A model generated the notes under the pieces. That model made no database searches, was not told the origin of the DNA, and saw only the letters and a list, made by a program, of their open reading frames with translations. A DNA stretch of 64,000 bases from Prevotella melaninogenica ATCC 25845 (GTDB lineage: Bacteria; Bacteroidota; Bacteroidia; Bacteroidales; Bacteroidaceae). How positions within the stretch are numbered: the first letter of the stretch is position 1; each line of letters opens with the position of its first letter. The stretch lies in contig NC_014370.1 of assembly GCF_000144405.1 (NCBI RefSeq), positions 248,001 to 312,000 on the forward strand. The letters are read 5' to 3'. The translations under genes and the position numbers were made by a program. Positions 52,785-61,179 of the stretch are shown piece after piece.

Positions 52785-54161
52785 TTATTTCTCGTTGAGT
52801 ATCTTTGCAATTTCTGGGACATAATTGTCGAGATTACCGGCACCCAAAACAACCAAAACGTCAAAGTTTCTTGACTTTACAAAGTCGAGAACATCGTCCT
52901 TTTTAATCATCTGTTTCTTAACATTAGGACTGAGGTTGTCATAGATGAGTTCGCTTGTTACACCTGGGATTGGTTCTTCGCGAGCAGGATAAATCTCTGT
53001 CAATACCACTTCATCGAAATGACTGAGTGCCTCTGCAAACTCCTTATAGAAGTCACGTGTTCGAGTGTAAAGGTGTGGTTGGAAGATTGCAGTAACCTTC
53101 TTGTCAGCATAGAGTTCCTTAAGACTCTTTGCGCTCTGCAGAATCTCCTTTGGATGATGCGCATAGTCTGAGAGGAAGACGTGGCGGTTATCCTTTATCT
53201 TGAAGTCGAAACGACGATCAACACCACCATATGTCTTCATTCCATTGCGTAATTCTTCTGCCGTACAGCCATTGAGTTGAGCCATAGCCATTGCGGAGAT
53301 ACCGTTTTCAATGTTGATAGGTATAGGTTGTCCAAGCTCAATATCCTTTATATTTTCAATAGGAGAAACGAAGTCAAAGGTGATTGTTCCGTTTGCAATT
53401 CGTATATTCTCAGCGTGGAAGTCGCCTTCGTCACGGCTGTATTCATAGATTCTAACACCTTCTTGTACGTTTGGTTTCATCTCTAATCCTTTGCGGATAA
53501 TGAGTGCACCTCCCTTTTGAATGAGTTCTGTATAGTGTCGGAAACTCTCAAGGTAAGCCTCTTTTGTACCATAAATATCCAAGTGGTCAGGGTCTGTTGA
53601 GGTGATAACGCTCATCCAAGGACGCAACCAATGGAAAGAACGGTCGAACTCGTCTGCCTCAATCACAACAAAGTCGCTATGGTCAGAGAGGATATAATTA
53701 GTGCCATAGTTCTTGGAAATACCACCAAGGAAGGCGTTACAGTCCAAATGACTTTGGTGCATAAGGTGTGCACACATACAGGAAGTCGTTGTCTTTCCAT
53801 GTGTTCCAGCAAAGCAAAGACCCTTATGTGTTCGGGTGAGTGTGCCGAGAACCTGTGCACGTTTCTGAATCTCAAAGCCATTCTCACGGAAGTAAACCAG
53901 CTCAGCGTGGTTAGAAGGGATGGCAGGTGTGTAGATTACCAACGTTGATGCTGGTTCTTTGCACGCTGCAGGGATGAGTTGAACATTCTCCTCATAATGA
54001 ATGTCCATTCCTTCTTTCTCCAAAGTGTGGGTAAGTTCAGATGGAGTTTTATCATAACCTGCAACTATCAATCCTTTATGAAGGAAATAACGGGCAATAG
54101 CACTCATACCGATGCCACCTGCACCTACGAAGTAAACTGATTTAATATCTTTGAGTTCCAT
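52785..54161 (-). CDS. murC: UDP-N-acetylmuramate--L-alanine ligase
   Basis: 458 residues. MurC adds L-alanine to UDP-MurNAc. It shows the N-terminal VYFVGAGGIGMSAIARYF motif, the ATP loop GTHGKTT (119-125), and SDYAHHPKEI, typical of MurC. It is 89 bases after murG on the same strand and 42 bases before ftsQ. Fine for the cluster order murG-murC-ftsQ known in Bacteroidota. Confidence 0.97.
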   Translation of the reverse strand: MELKDIKSVYFVGAGGIGMSAIARYFLHKGLIVAGYDKTPSELTHTLEKEGMDIHYEENVQLIPAACKEPASTLVIYTPAIPSNHAELVYFRENGFEIQKRAQVLGTLTRTHKGLCFAGTHGKTTTSCMCAHLMHQSHLDCNAFLGGISKNYGTNYILSDHSDFVVIEADEFDRSFHWLRPWMSVITSTDPDHLDIYGTKEAYLESFRHYTELIQKGGALIIRKGLEMKPNVQEGVRIYEYSRDEGDFHAENIRIANGTITFDFVSPIENIKDIELGQPIPINIENGISAMAMAQLNGCTAEELRNGMKTYGGVDRRFDFKIKDNRHVFLSDYAHHPKEILQSAKSLKELYADKKVTAIFQPHLYTRTRDFYKEFAEALSHFDEVVLTEIYPAREEPIPGVTSELIYDNLSPNVKKQMIKKDDVLDFVKSRNFDVLVVLGAGNLDNYVPEIAKILNEK

Positions 54162-54250
54162 GTGTTATATATTCTTTTTCTTTCTTTTGTTTGGGGATAG
54201 AACAGCGTTCTACGATGGTTTCTTTAAACCCTATCTATTGGAAGATAGCT

Positions 54251-55363
54251 TTATCCCTTAATGAGTTTGATAACCTCGTCAGCAATAATCTCTGCGGAGT
54301 TCTTCAGCCCCATCTTCTTAACATTCTCACTAAGACTTGCCAACTTCTCATCATTCGTGATGGTATCGAGTGCAAGTTTTATCAAAGTGTCAGGTGCATC
54401 AACGTCCTTTACGCAGAGTGCAGCATCTTTATTGACCAATGCCATCGCATTCTTTGTCTGATGATCTTCTGCCACGTTTGGACTTGGTACCAAGATAACA
54501 GGCTTTCCGATAAGCTGGAATTCACTGATAGAACTTGCGCCAGCACGACTGATAACAAGGTCAGCAGCCTTATATGCAGCACCCATATCACTGATAAAGT
54601 CCATTATCTTTAGGTTTGGAAGTTCCTTACCCTTCATCGAATCCAATATCTGTTGATGATAGAACTTACCCGTTTGCCATATGAATTGAACGCCTGATTG
54701 CTTGATGAGATCAAGGTGCTCAATGACTGAGCGATTGATAGTTCTTGCTCCAAGGCTACCACCAACGAGGAGAATCGTTTTCTTGTTAGGGTCAAGACCG
54801 AAACTCTCACGTGATTCTTCAATAGAGAGTGGGGTAGAGAGGACGTTCTGACGAACAGGGTTACCCGTCATGATAATCTTATCAGCAGGGAAGAAACGGT
54901 CCATACCTTCGTAAGCAACACAAATCTTCTTCACACGCTTAGACAATAGTTTGTTGGTAACACCAGCATAAGAATTCTGCTCTTGGATAAGACATGGGAT
55001 GCCCATCTTTGCACACTCATAGAGCGTTGCACCACTGGCATAACCACCAACACCCACAGCAACCTGTGGCTTAAAGTCTTTTATTATCTGGCGAGCCATG
55101 CGAAGACTCTTCCAAAGTTTGCAAAGTACTTCAATGTTCTTTAGCTTATTAGCACGGTCGAAACCTTTGATAGGTAGGCCTTTTATCTCATAACCAGCAG
55201 CAGGAACACGTTGCATCTCCATACGTCCATCAGCACCCACAAAGAGAATCTTCGCCTCTGGGTGTTTTGCCTTAATGGCATTAGCAATAGATACTGCAGG
55301 GAAAATATGTCCTCCCGTGCCGCCACCGCTGATGATAATTCTTAATTCTTCGTCCATTTGCAT
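54251..55363 (-). CDS. murG: UDP-N-acetylglucosamine--undecaprenyl-PP-MurNAc-pentapeptide transferase
   Basis: 370 residues (or 368 from the second ATG, 55357). MurG makes lipid II from lipid I at the cytoplasmic face of the membrane. The N-terminal G-loop is SGGGTGGHI (13-19 for GGGTGGH); further motifs are VGVGGYASG, LIQEQNSYAGVTNK, VVGGSLGAR-like LLVGGSLGARTIN and ISRAGASSISE. It lies between ftsW and murC. Confidence 0.97.
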   Translation of the reverse strand: MQMDEELRIIISGGGTGGHIFPAVSIANAIKAKHPEAKILFVGADGRMEMQRVPAAGYEIKGLPIKGFDRANKLKNIEVLCKLWKSLRMARQIIKDFKPQVAVGVGGYASGATLYECAKMGIPCLIQEQNSYAGVTNKLLSKRVKKICVAYEGMDRFFPADKIIMTGNPVRQNVLSTPLSIEESRESFGLDPNKKTILLVGGSLGARTINRSVIEHLDLIKQSGVQFIWQTGKFYHQQILDSMKGKELPNLKIMDFISDMGAAYKAADLVISRAGASSISEFQLIGKPVILVPSPNVAEDHQTKNAMALVNKDAALCVKDVDAPDTLIKLALDTITNDEKLASLSENVKKMGLKNSAEIIADEVIKLIKG

Positions 55364-55441
55364 CTTCTTTATAACCTACAAAGGTAATCATTTTTTTTAT
55401 CTTCTTTCAACTTTCACATTCTTTTTAGCCTTCTCTACAGA

Positions 55442-56728
55442 TTAGACTATTGCATGTGAAACTTTCTCAGAAGGTTTCTTTTCTTCTTTCTTTTTCTTTG
55501 CCGAACGGCTTACACTGAGTATTACGCCTATGTAGACGCAATTAATGATAGTTGAAGTACCACCCTTACTGATAAGAGGAAGTGGCTGTCCTGTTACTGG
55601 TGCCAATCCTACAGCTACTAACATATTGAATAACGCCTGTGTAACCAGGAGGAAAGCGATACCCATAGCGAGAAAAGCAGGGAAAGAATTTTCACACCGG
55701 TTGGCTATAATTCCAGTTCTGAACAGAAGGATAATATATAGGAGTGCCACAAAGATGGCTCCTTCGATACCTCCTTCTTCAATGATAATCGCATAGATAA
55801 AGTCGGAGAAGGCTTGCGAAAGAAAGTCTCTTTCATTAGAGTTTCCTGGTCCTTTACCAACGACGTCTGATGAAGCGATGGCTATGTTTGCATGTGCCAC
55901 CTGCGCATCTTTATCTAAGTCGTAATCTTTTGGTGCAACATATTCGTTACTAAAGAATTTCTTGACACGTGCCTTCCATGTGTCAGCGCGGTGGAGAATT
56001 TTACCAATGAATCCGGGTGATTCCTCTTGCTGTGCAGCTACCGTCTGTTCTGTAAGGTTTTGTTTGGCAGATAATTCGTCCTCAGCTTTCTTGTCATCAC
56101 CCACAAGCATCACCATAGATAGGACGAAAACTCCAAGTAAGACGATGAAACCGATCAAACGACCTAACTGATTAAAAGGAACTCTTCCCACAAACATCAT
56201 CAATACTACGGTCAAACCAATGAGCATAGCTGTGGAAAGATTCTCACCAAGAATCAGGAGAATAATACCACCAGATAGCCACATGATATATTTAAAGGCT
56301 TTTCGATCTGCTCCATGTTCGGTTTGCATTGCACTAAGTATCTGTGCAATGGCTAATACCAAAGCACCCTTGCCTAATTCGGAAGGTTGGAATTGTATAC
56401 CTGCAAAACTAATCCATCGGCTTGCTCCATTCGTACTTTGTCCTGCTACGAGTACCCATATAAGCATTAGTATGGACATGCCCAGTACAATCGGTGTGAT
56501 AAGTTTGAAGTAACGGCATTTAATATTTAATACAACCACCATCAAAGCAATGCCAACAACAAGGATGCTGCAATGGTAGATGATAGGGCTCCAGTAGTTA
56601 CCTCCTGTGTACGACAGTGAACTTGAGGCTGAATATACCTCAATGATACTGATGATACATAGGAAGAAGAAGACCATCCAAATAACCTTGTCTCCTTTGA
56701 ATATGTTACTGAGAGATTTATTCTTCAT
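55442..56728 (-). CDS. ftsW: Lipid II polymerase FtsW (SEDS family)
   Basis: 428 residues with about 10 transmembrane helices. SEDS proteins polymerise glycan strands together with a class B PBP, here FtsI. Visible motifs are NGASRWISFAGIQFQPSELGKGALVL, GENLSTAMLIGL, and the C-terminal LAPVTGQPLPLISKGGTSTI. A hydrophilic loop of about 90 residues (about 205-290) is longer than in E. coli. The C-terminal tail is KKKKEEKKP-rich. An R2 repeat separates it from murD. Confidence 0.95.
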   Translation of the reverse strand: MKNKSLSNIFKGDKVIWMVFFFLCIISIIEVYSASSSLSYTGGNYWSPIIYHCSILVVGIALMVVVLNIKCRYFKLITPIVLGMSILMLIWVLVAGQSTNGASRWISFAGIQFQPSELGKGALVLAIAQILSAMQTEHGADRKAFKYIMWLSGGIILLILGENLSTAMLIGLTVVLMMFVGRVPFNQLGRLIGFIVLLGVFVLSMVMLVGDDKKAEDELSAKQNLTEQTVAAQQEESPGFIGKILHRADTWKARVKKFFSNEYVAPKDYDLDKDAQVAHANIAIASSDVVGKGPGNSNERDFLSQAFSDFIYAIIIEEGGIEGAIFVALLYIILLFRTGIIANRCENSFPAFLAMGIAFLLVTQALFNMLVAVGLAPVTGQPLPLISKGGTSTIINCVYIGVILSVSRSAKKKKEEKKPSEKVSHAIV

Positions 56729-56742
56729 TATTTTTTGTTCCT

Positions 56743-56812
56743 TATGGGATTTATTAGCCCAATTAGTCTTGTTGGCCCAATTTAGTCTTATTAGCCCAAT
56801 TAGCCAGATAAG
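56743..56812. repeat. R2 repeat: TTATTAGCCCAATTAG units between murD and ftsW
   Basis: TTATTAGCCCAATTAGTC, TTGTTGGCCCAATTTAGTC and TTATTAGCCCAATTAGCC are three tandem units of about 23 bp in the 91-bp gap. Confidence 0.85.
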
Positions 56813-56819
56813 TCTTTTC

Positions 56820-58151
56820 CTACAATGCTCTTACATAGCTCTTGAACTGCTCGCCACGGTCTTCCATATTCTTAAAAAGATCGAAGCTTGCACAGCATGG
56901 GCTTAGGAGAACTGTGTCACCAGGCTTTGCTAACTCTGCACAAGCTGCAACACAATCCTTCATGGAATGGGTGTCGCGGATAGGAAGACCAAGGTCGTCG
57001 AAGTTGTCATGTAGCTTCTTATTGTCAGCTCCAAGGTAGACAATTCCAGCACACTTCTGCTTAACTAAGTCCTTAATGCTGTTATAGTCATTTCCCTTAT
57101 CCTTGCCACCAATAATCAAGATTGTTGGTGTGCGCATGCTTTCAAGTGCATACCAACAAGCGTCAACATTGGTAGCCTTAGAGTCGTTGATGTATTGTAC
57201 GCCAGCAACCTTACATACCTTTTCCAATCTATGTTCAACGCCAGGGAAGTCGCTCAGACTCTTACGGATGTTTTCTTTCTTAATACCGCTAATGTCTGAG
57301 GCAATACCTGCTGCCAAAGAGTTGTAGATGTTGTGACGTCCTGTGAGCGAAAGGTCTTCCTGTTCCATGTTGAATGGCTCAGGCTGTTCAATCGTATACT
57401 GTCCTTCTTCAATGTAACCGATACTGCCTTTCTCCTTTAATTCAGAGAATGGATAGCATACGGCATGTACATCAAACTTCTCGAGTTCCTTCTTGATGAC
57501 AGGGTCATCGTTCCAGTAAATGAAGCTATCCTCCTTGGTTTGATTCTGAATGATACGCATCTTAGCGTCTGCGTAGTTCTCAAACTTGTAGTCATAGCGG
57601 TCCAAGTGGTCAGGGGTGATATTGAGAAGGATGGCAATATTGGCACGGAAGTCATACATATTGTCCAACTGGAAGCTGCTCAACTCAATGATATAATACT
57701 CATGTGGGTCTTCTGCTACTTGCAGTGCAAGACTGTTACCAATGTTACCAGCCAAACCAGCGTCGTAACCAGCATCTTTGAAGATATGATAGATGAGGCT
57801 CGTTGTTGTGGTCTTTCCATTACTTCCAGTAATACATATCATCTTAGAGTTGGTGTATCGACCAGCAAATTCTATTTCACTAATGATATGTGTACCCTGT
57901 GCGATAAGTTTCTGAACCATAGGAGCTTCTTTAGGAATACCAGGACTCTTGATGATTTCATCAGCATTGAGAATCTTCTCTTCTGTGTGTTGTCCCTCTT
58001 CCCATTCTATACCACGGTCATCAAGCATCTTCTTATACTTGTCCTTAATGGCTGACATGTCAGAAACAAAGACATCGAAGCCTTCTTTCTTTGCCAATAC
58101 TGCTGCGCCGGCACCACTTTCACCGGCACCAAGTATTACTATTCTTTTCAT
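56820..58151 (-). CDS. murD: UDP-N-acetylmuramoylalanine--D-glutamate ligase
   Basis: 443 residues. MurD adds D-glutamate. The N-terminal LGAGESGAGAAVLAKK is the family Rossmann motif. The ATP loop is GSNGKTT (109-115). Further conserved stretches are LNITPDHLDRY, INDSKATN and LLSPCCASFDLF near the C-terminus. Length is standard. It is flanked by an R1 repeat upstream (toward mraY) and an R2 repeat downstream (toward ftsW). Confidence 0.97.
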   Translation of the reverse strand: MKRIVILGAGESGAGAAVLAKKEGFDVFVSDMSAIKDKYKKMLDDRGIEWEEGQHTEEKILNADEIIKSPGIPKEAPMVQKLIAQGTHIISEIEFAGRYTNSKMICITGSNGKTTTTSLIYHIFKDAGYDAGLAGNIGNSLALQVAEDPHEYYIIELSSFQLDNMYDFRANIAILLNITPDHLDRYDYKFENYADAKMRIIQNQTKEDSFIYWNDDPVIKKELEKFDVHAVCYPFSELKEKGSIGYIEEGQYTIEQPEPFNMEQEDLSLTGRHNIYNSLAAGIASDISGIKKENIRKSLSDFPGVEHRLEKVCKVAGVQYINDSKATNVDACWYALESMRTPTILIIGGKDKGNDYNSIKDLVKQKCAGIVYLGADNKKLHDNFDDLGLPIRDTHSMKDCVAACAELAKPGDTVLLSPCCASFDLFKNMEDRGEQFKSYVRAL

Positions 58152-58272
58152 ATATCTTTCCTTTCCTTACTCTTGCTTATGTAATGTTTTTGTTTGCTGG
58201 CTGCTTACCTCTCTTCGAGTAAACGGTTACTTGCCTCTTGGGTAGTGGTCAGCTGTGTGGTGTTTCGTATGA

Positions 58273-58329
58273 ACACCAATTGTGCGAACGCCCCGCACAT
58301 ATCGTGCTAAGGCTTCGCACGCCTCGTGT
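58273..58329. repeat. R1 repeat inside the dcw operon (mraY-murD gap)
   Basis: ACCAATTGTGCGAACGCC, CCGCACATATCGTGCTAAGG and CTTCGCACGCCTCGTG follow one another and touch the mraY stop codon. Confidence 0.82.
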
Positions 58330-59601
58330 TTATCTTATCTTCAGTGTGATGATAGTCATTGCAGCGAGGATGATAGTCACGATGATGAAGCGTAGTGTAA
58401 TCTTACTCTCATGCACTGCACTATGTGGTTTCTTCAAGAGATACTTACACTCTGGATCGAGTTGGCTATCTTGTGTACGGAAGTTGTCGTGTATTGGTGT
58501 GCGCTTAAAGATACGCTGTTTAACACCTTTACGCTTTCCTAACTTGTAGTACCAAACCTGTACGATAACACTTAAGCTCTCAACAAAGAATACGCCACAG
58601 AGAATAGGGAGCATCAACTCCTTGTGAATGATGATTGCACCTACTGCTATGATACCTCCGATGGTAAGACTTCCCGTGTCACCCATGAACACTTGTGCAG
58701 GATAAGCATTGTACCAAAGGAAGCCTATCAATGCTCCAATGAATGCCATGAAGAACACTACTAACTCTTCCGAGCCTGGAATGTACATAATGTTGAGGTA
58801 GGCTGCGTATTGTATATGGCTACTTACGTAGGCTAATATACCCAATACGACACCTATGATGGCGGAGTTTCCTGCGCACATACCATCCATTCCGTCGTTA
58901 AGGTTTGCACCGTTAGAGACGGCAGTGACAACAAAGATAGTCATAAGCACGAAGAGAATCCAGCCACCTGCATTCTTATACTCGCCTAAAAAGCCTACTA
59001 TCTCTGAATAATCCAGATTATGCAGTTTGACAAATGGAATGGTTGTTTTCAATGTCTTTTCGGCTTGTGCCTCATGTTTTATAACAATTTCTTTACCATT
59101 CTGGTTTGCAACCTCAAGGTTCATGTTTGATTTAACGTCAGGAGAAGCCCAAAGTGTTAAGCCAACGATGAGTCCGATGGTTACTTGTCCGATAATTTTA
59201 TATTTACCCTTCAGTCCTTCCTTGTCGTGCTTGAATATCTTTATGAAGTCATCCATACCACCGAGGAAACCCAACCAAATGGTTGTGACAATCATCAAGA
59301 GCAGATAGATATTACGTAATCTACCTAACAAGACGACAGGAATCAAGAGTGCAACGATGATGATAATACCACCCATTGATGGTACACCAATCTTTTTGAC
59401 ACCAAATGGGTCAATCTGTGCATCTCGTTGTACCTCTGTAATCTGCTTCTTCTTGAGGTATTTAATGAAGCGTTCTCCGAACCATGCAGAGATAATCAGT
59501 GCTAATATCATTGCCAAGATAGAACGGAAACTGATGTAGCCCCAAAGGTGAGAACCACTGATACCGAACTGGTCAAGCCAACGGAAGAGATAGTATAACA
59601 T
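58330..59601 (-). CDS. mraY: Phospho-MurNAc-pentapeptide transferase
   Basis: 423 residues with about 10 transmembrane helices. MraY transfers phospho-MurNAc-pentapeptide to undecaprenyl phosphate, giving lipid I. The catalytic regions are PSMGGIIII, LGFLGGMDDFIKI, and NLNDGMDGMCAGNS. HDNFRTQ-like region near the end (TPIHDNFRT). A hydrophilic insertion (about 145-200) makes it longer than E. coli MraY, as in other Bacteroidota. It is 55 bases after murE. Confidence 0.96.
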   Translation of the reverse strand: MLYYLFRWLDQFGISGSHLWGYISFRSILAMILALIISAWFGERFIKYLKKKQITEVQRDAQIDPFGVKKIGVPSMGGIIIIVALLIPVVLLGRLRNIYLLLMIVTTIWLGFLGGMDDFIKIFKHDKEGLKGKYKIIGQVTIGLIVGLTLWASPDVKSNMNLEVANQNGKEIVIKHEAQAEKTLKTTIPFVKLHNLDYSEIVGFLGEYKNAGGWILFVLMTIFVVTAVSNGANLNDGMDGMCAGNSAIIGVVLGILAYVSSHIQYAAYLNIMYIPGSEELVVFFMAFIGALIGFLWYNAYPAQVFMGDTGSLTIGGIIAVGAIIIHKELMLPILCGVFFVESLSVIVQVWYYKLGKRKGVKQRIFKRTPIHDNFRTQDSQLDPECKYLLKKPHSAVHESKITLRFIIVTIILAAMTIITLKIR

Positions 59602-59656
59602 TTTATTTCTCTTTTATGTTGTTCTTACGATAGACGATAGGGTCTCTATTTTAGAA

Positions 59657-61114
59657 TTACTTAATACCGAAGATTTCACGGATAACCTCGTGGTCATCGA
59701 AATGATGCTTCACACCATTTATCTCTTGGTAGTTCTCATGTCCCTTACCTGCAACAAGAATAACGTCACCTTTCTGTGCCATCATGGCTGCAGTGCGAAT
59801 TGCTTCCTTACGATCAGTAATCGTGAGAACCTTCTTGCGCTGTGTAGTGTCAAGTCCTGCAAGCATATCATCGATAATAGCCTGTGGCTCTTCGTCGCGT
59901 GGATTGTCACTTGTAAGGATGACAGTGTCACTTTGTTTAACAGCCTCTTGAGCCATTAATGGACGCTTTCCCTTGTCACGATGTCCGCCTGCACCGCAGA
60001 CAGTAATGACATGTCCGCCCTTACCATCAAGTACATCGTGAATAGCACTGAGGACATTCTCCAATGCGTCTGGTGTATGGGCATAGTCAACAACAGCAGT
60101 GTAGCCTTCTGGTGATTGGATAGGTTCTAATCGTCCGTTAACACTCTTGAGTGTGCTCATTGCTATTAGGACATCCTCTGGCTTCTTACCTAACATGATG
60201 GCAGCGCCATATACTGCAAGCAGATTGCTCACATTGAACTTACCAATGAACTGTACGCCAACCTCTTTGCCGTCAACTTCAAGGTACATTCCTTCAAAGT
60301 GGCATTCAAGAATCTTTGCACGGAAGTCTGCCATTCGTTTGATAGAATAGGTCTTGACTGTTGCCTTTGTGTTCTGAACCATAATCATTCCGTTCTTGTC
60401 ATCGGCATTGGTAATGGCAAAAGCGGTCTTAGGTAATCCGTCGAAGAACATCTTCTTGGCATTGCGATAGTTCTCGAAAGTCTTATGGTAGTCGAGATGG
60501 TCACGTGTAAGGTTGGTGAAGATGCCTCCTACAAACTCTAAACCACCTATACGATGCTGATGGATAGCATGGCTGGAACACTCCATGAACGCATATTCGC
60601 AGCCTGCCTCAACCATCTTGGCAAGTAGACAGTTAAGTTCTATTGGGTCTGGAGTAGTGTGACTTGCAGGAACTTCCTCATCATTAATATAGTTACATAC
60701 GGTAGAGAGTAAGCCTACCTTATGACCGAACTCACGGAACATTCTATATAATAAGGTGGCAATGGTTGTCTTACCGTTCGTTCCAGTTACACCAACCAAC
60801 TTTAGTTTGCGTGATGGTTCTCCATAGAACATTGTGGCAACCTTTCCTGCTTCTTCCTCAGTTGATGCTACCTGAATGTATGTTACCTTTTCATTCAGTT
60901 CCTCAGGCATATCTTCAAGTAGAATTGCTACGGCTCCTAACTCAATAGCTTTGCTAATGAATTTATGTCCGTCTACCTGTGTTCCTTTCATTGCGATGAA
61001 CAAGTGGCCGTTCTCTATCTTACGACTATCAATGTTCACTCCTTTAATCTCAACGTCAATATTGCCTTGGCTGGCAATAACCTTAACGTTTTTGAGTAAT
61101 TCGCTTAACTTCAT
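59657..61114 (-). CDS. murE: UDP-MurNAc-tripeptide synthetase (meso-DAP adding)
   Basis: 485 residues. The ATP loop GTNGKTT (111-117), the [10 protein letters not shown] segment and the DNPR motif (403-406) are present. DNPR is the usual sign of meso-diaminopimelate rather than lysine specificity, so the wall is probably DAP type. It lies between ftsI and mraY. Confidence 0.96.
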   Translation of the reverse strand: MKLSELLKNVKVIASQGNIDVEIKGVNIDSRKIENGHLFIAMKGTQVDGHKFISKAIELGAVAILLEDMPEELNEKVTYIQVASTEEEAGKVATMFYGEPSRKLKLVGVTGTNGKTTIATLLYRMFREFGHKVGLLSTVCNYINDEEVPASHTTPDPIELNCLLAKMVEAGCEYAFMECSSHAIHQHRIGGLEFVGGIFTNLTRDHLDYHKTFENYRNAKKMFFDGLPKTAFAITNADDKNGMIMVQNTKATVKTYSIKRMADFRAKILECHFEGMYLEVDGKEVGVQFIGKFNVSNLLAVYGAAIMLGKKPEDVLIAMSTLKSVNGRLEPIQSPEGYTAVVDYAHTPDALENVLSAIHDVLDGKGGHVITVCGAGGHRDKGKRPLMAQEAVKQSDTVILTSDNPRDEEPQAIIDDMLAGLDTTQRKKVLTITDRKEAIRTAAMMAQKGDVILVAGKGHENYQEINGVKHHFDDHEVIREIFGIK

Positions 61115-61179
61115 ATCTTTGTTCTTTTCTTATTCTTTATGATTGTAATCGAAGTGTTCTGCCTTTGTGAAGTGAATGT

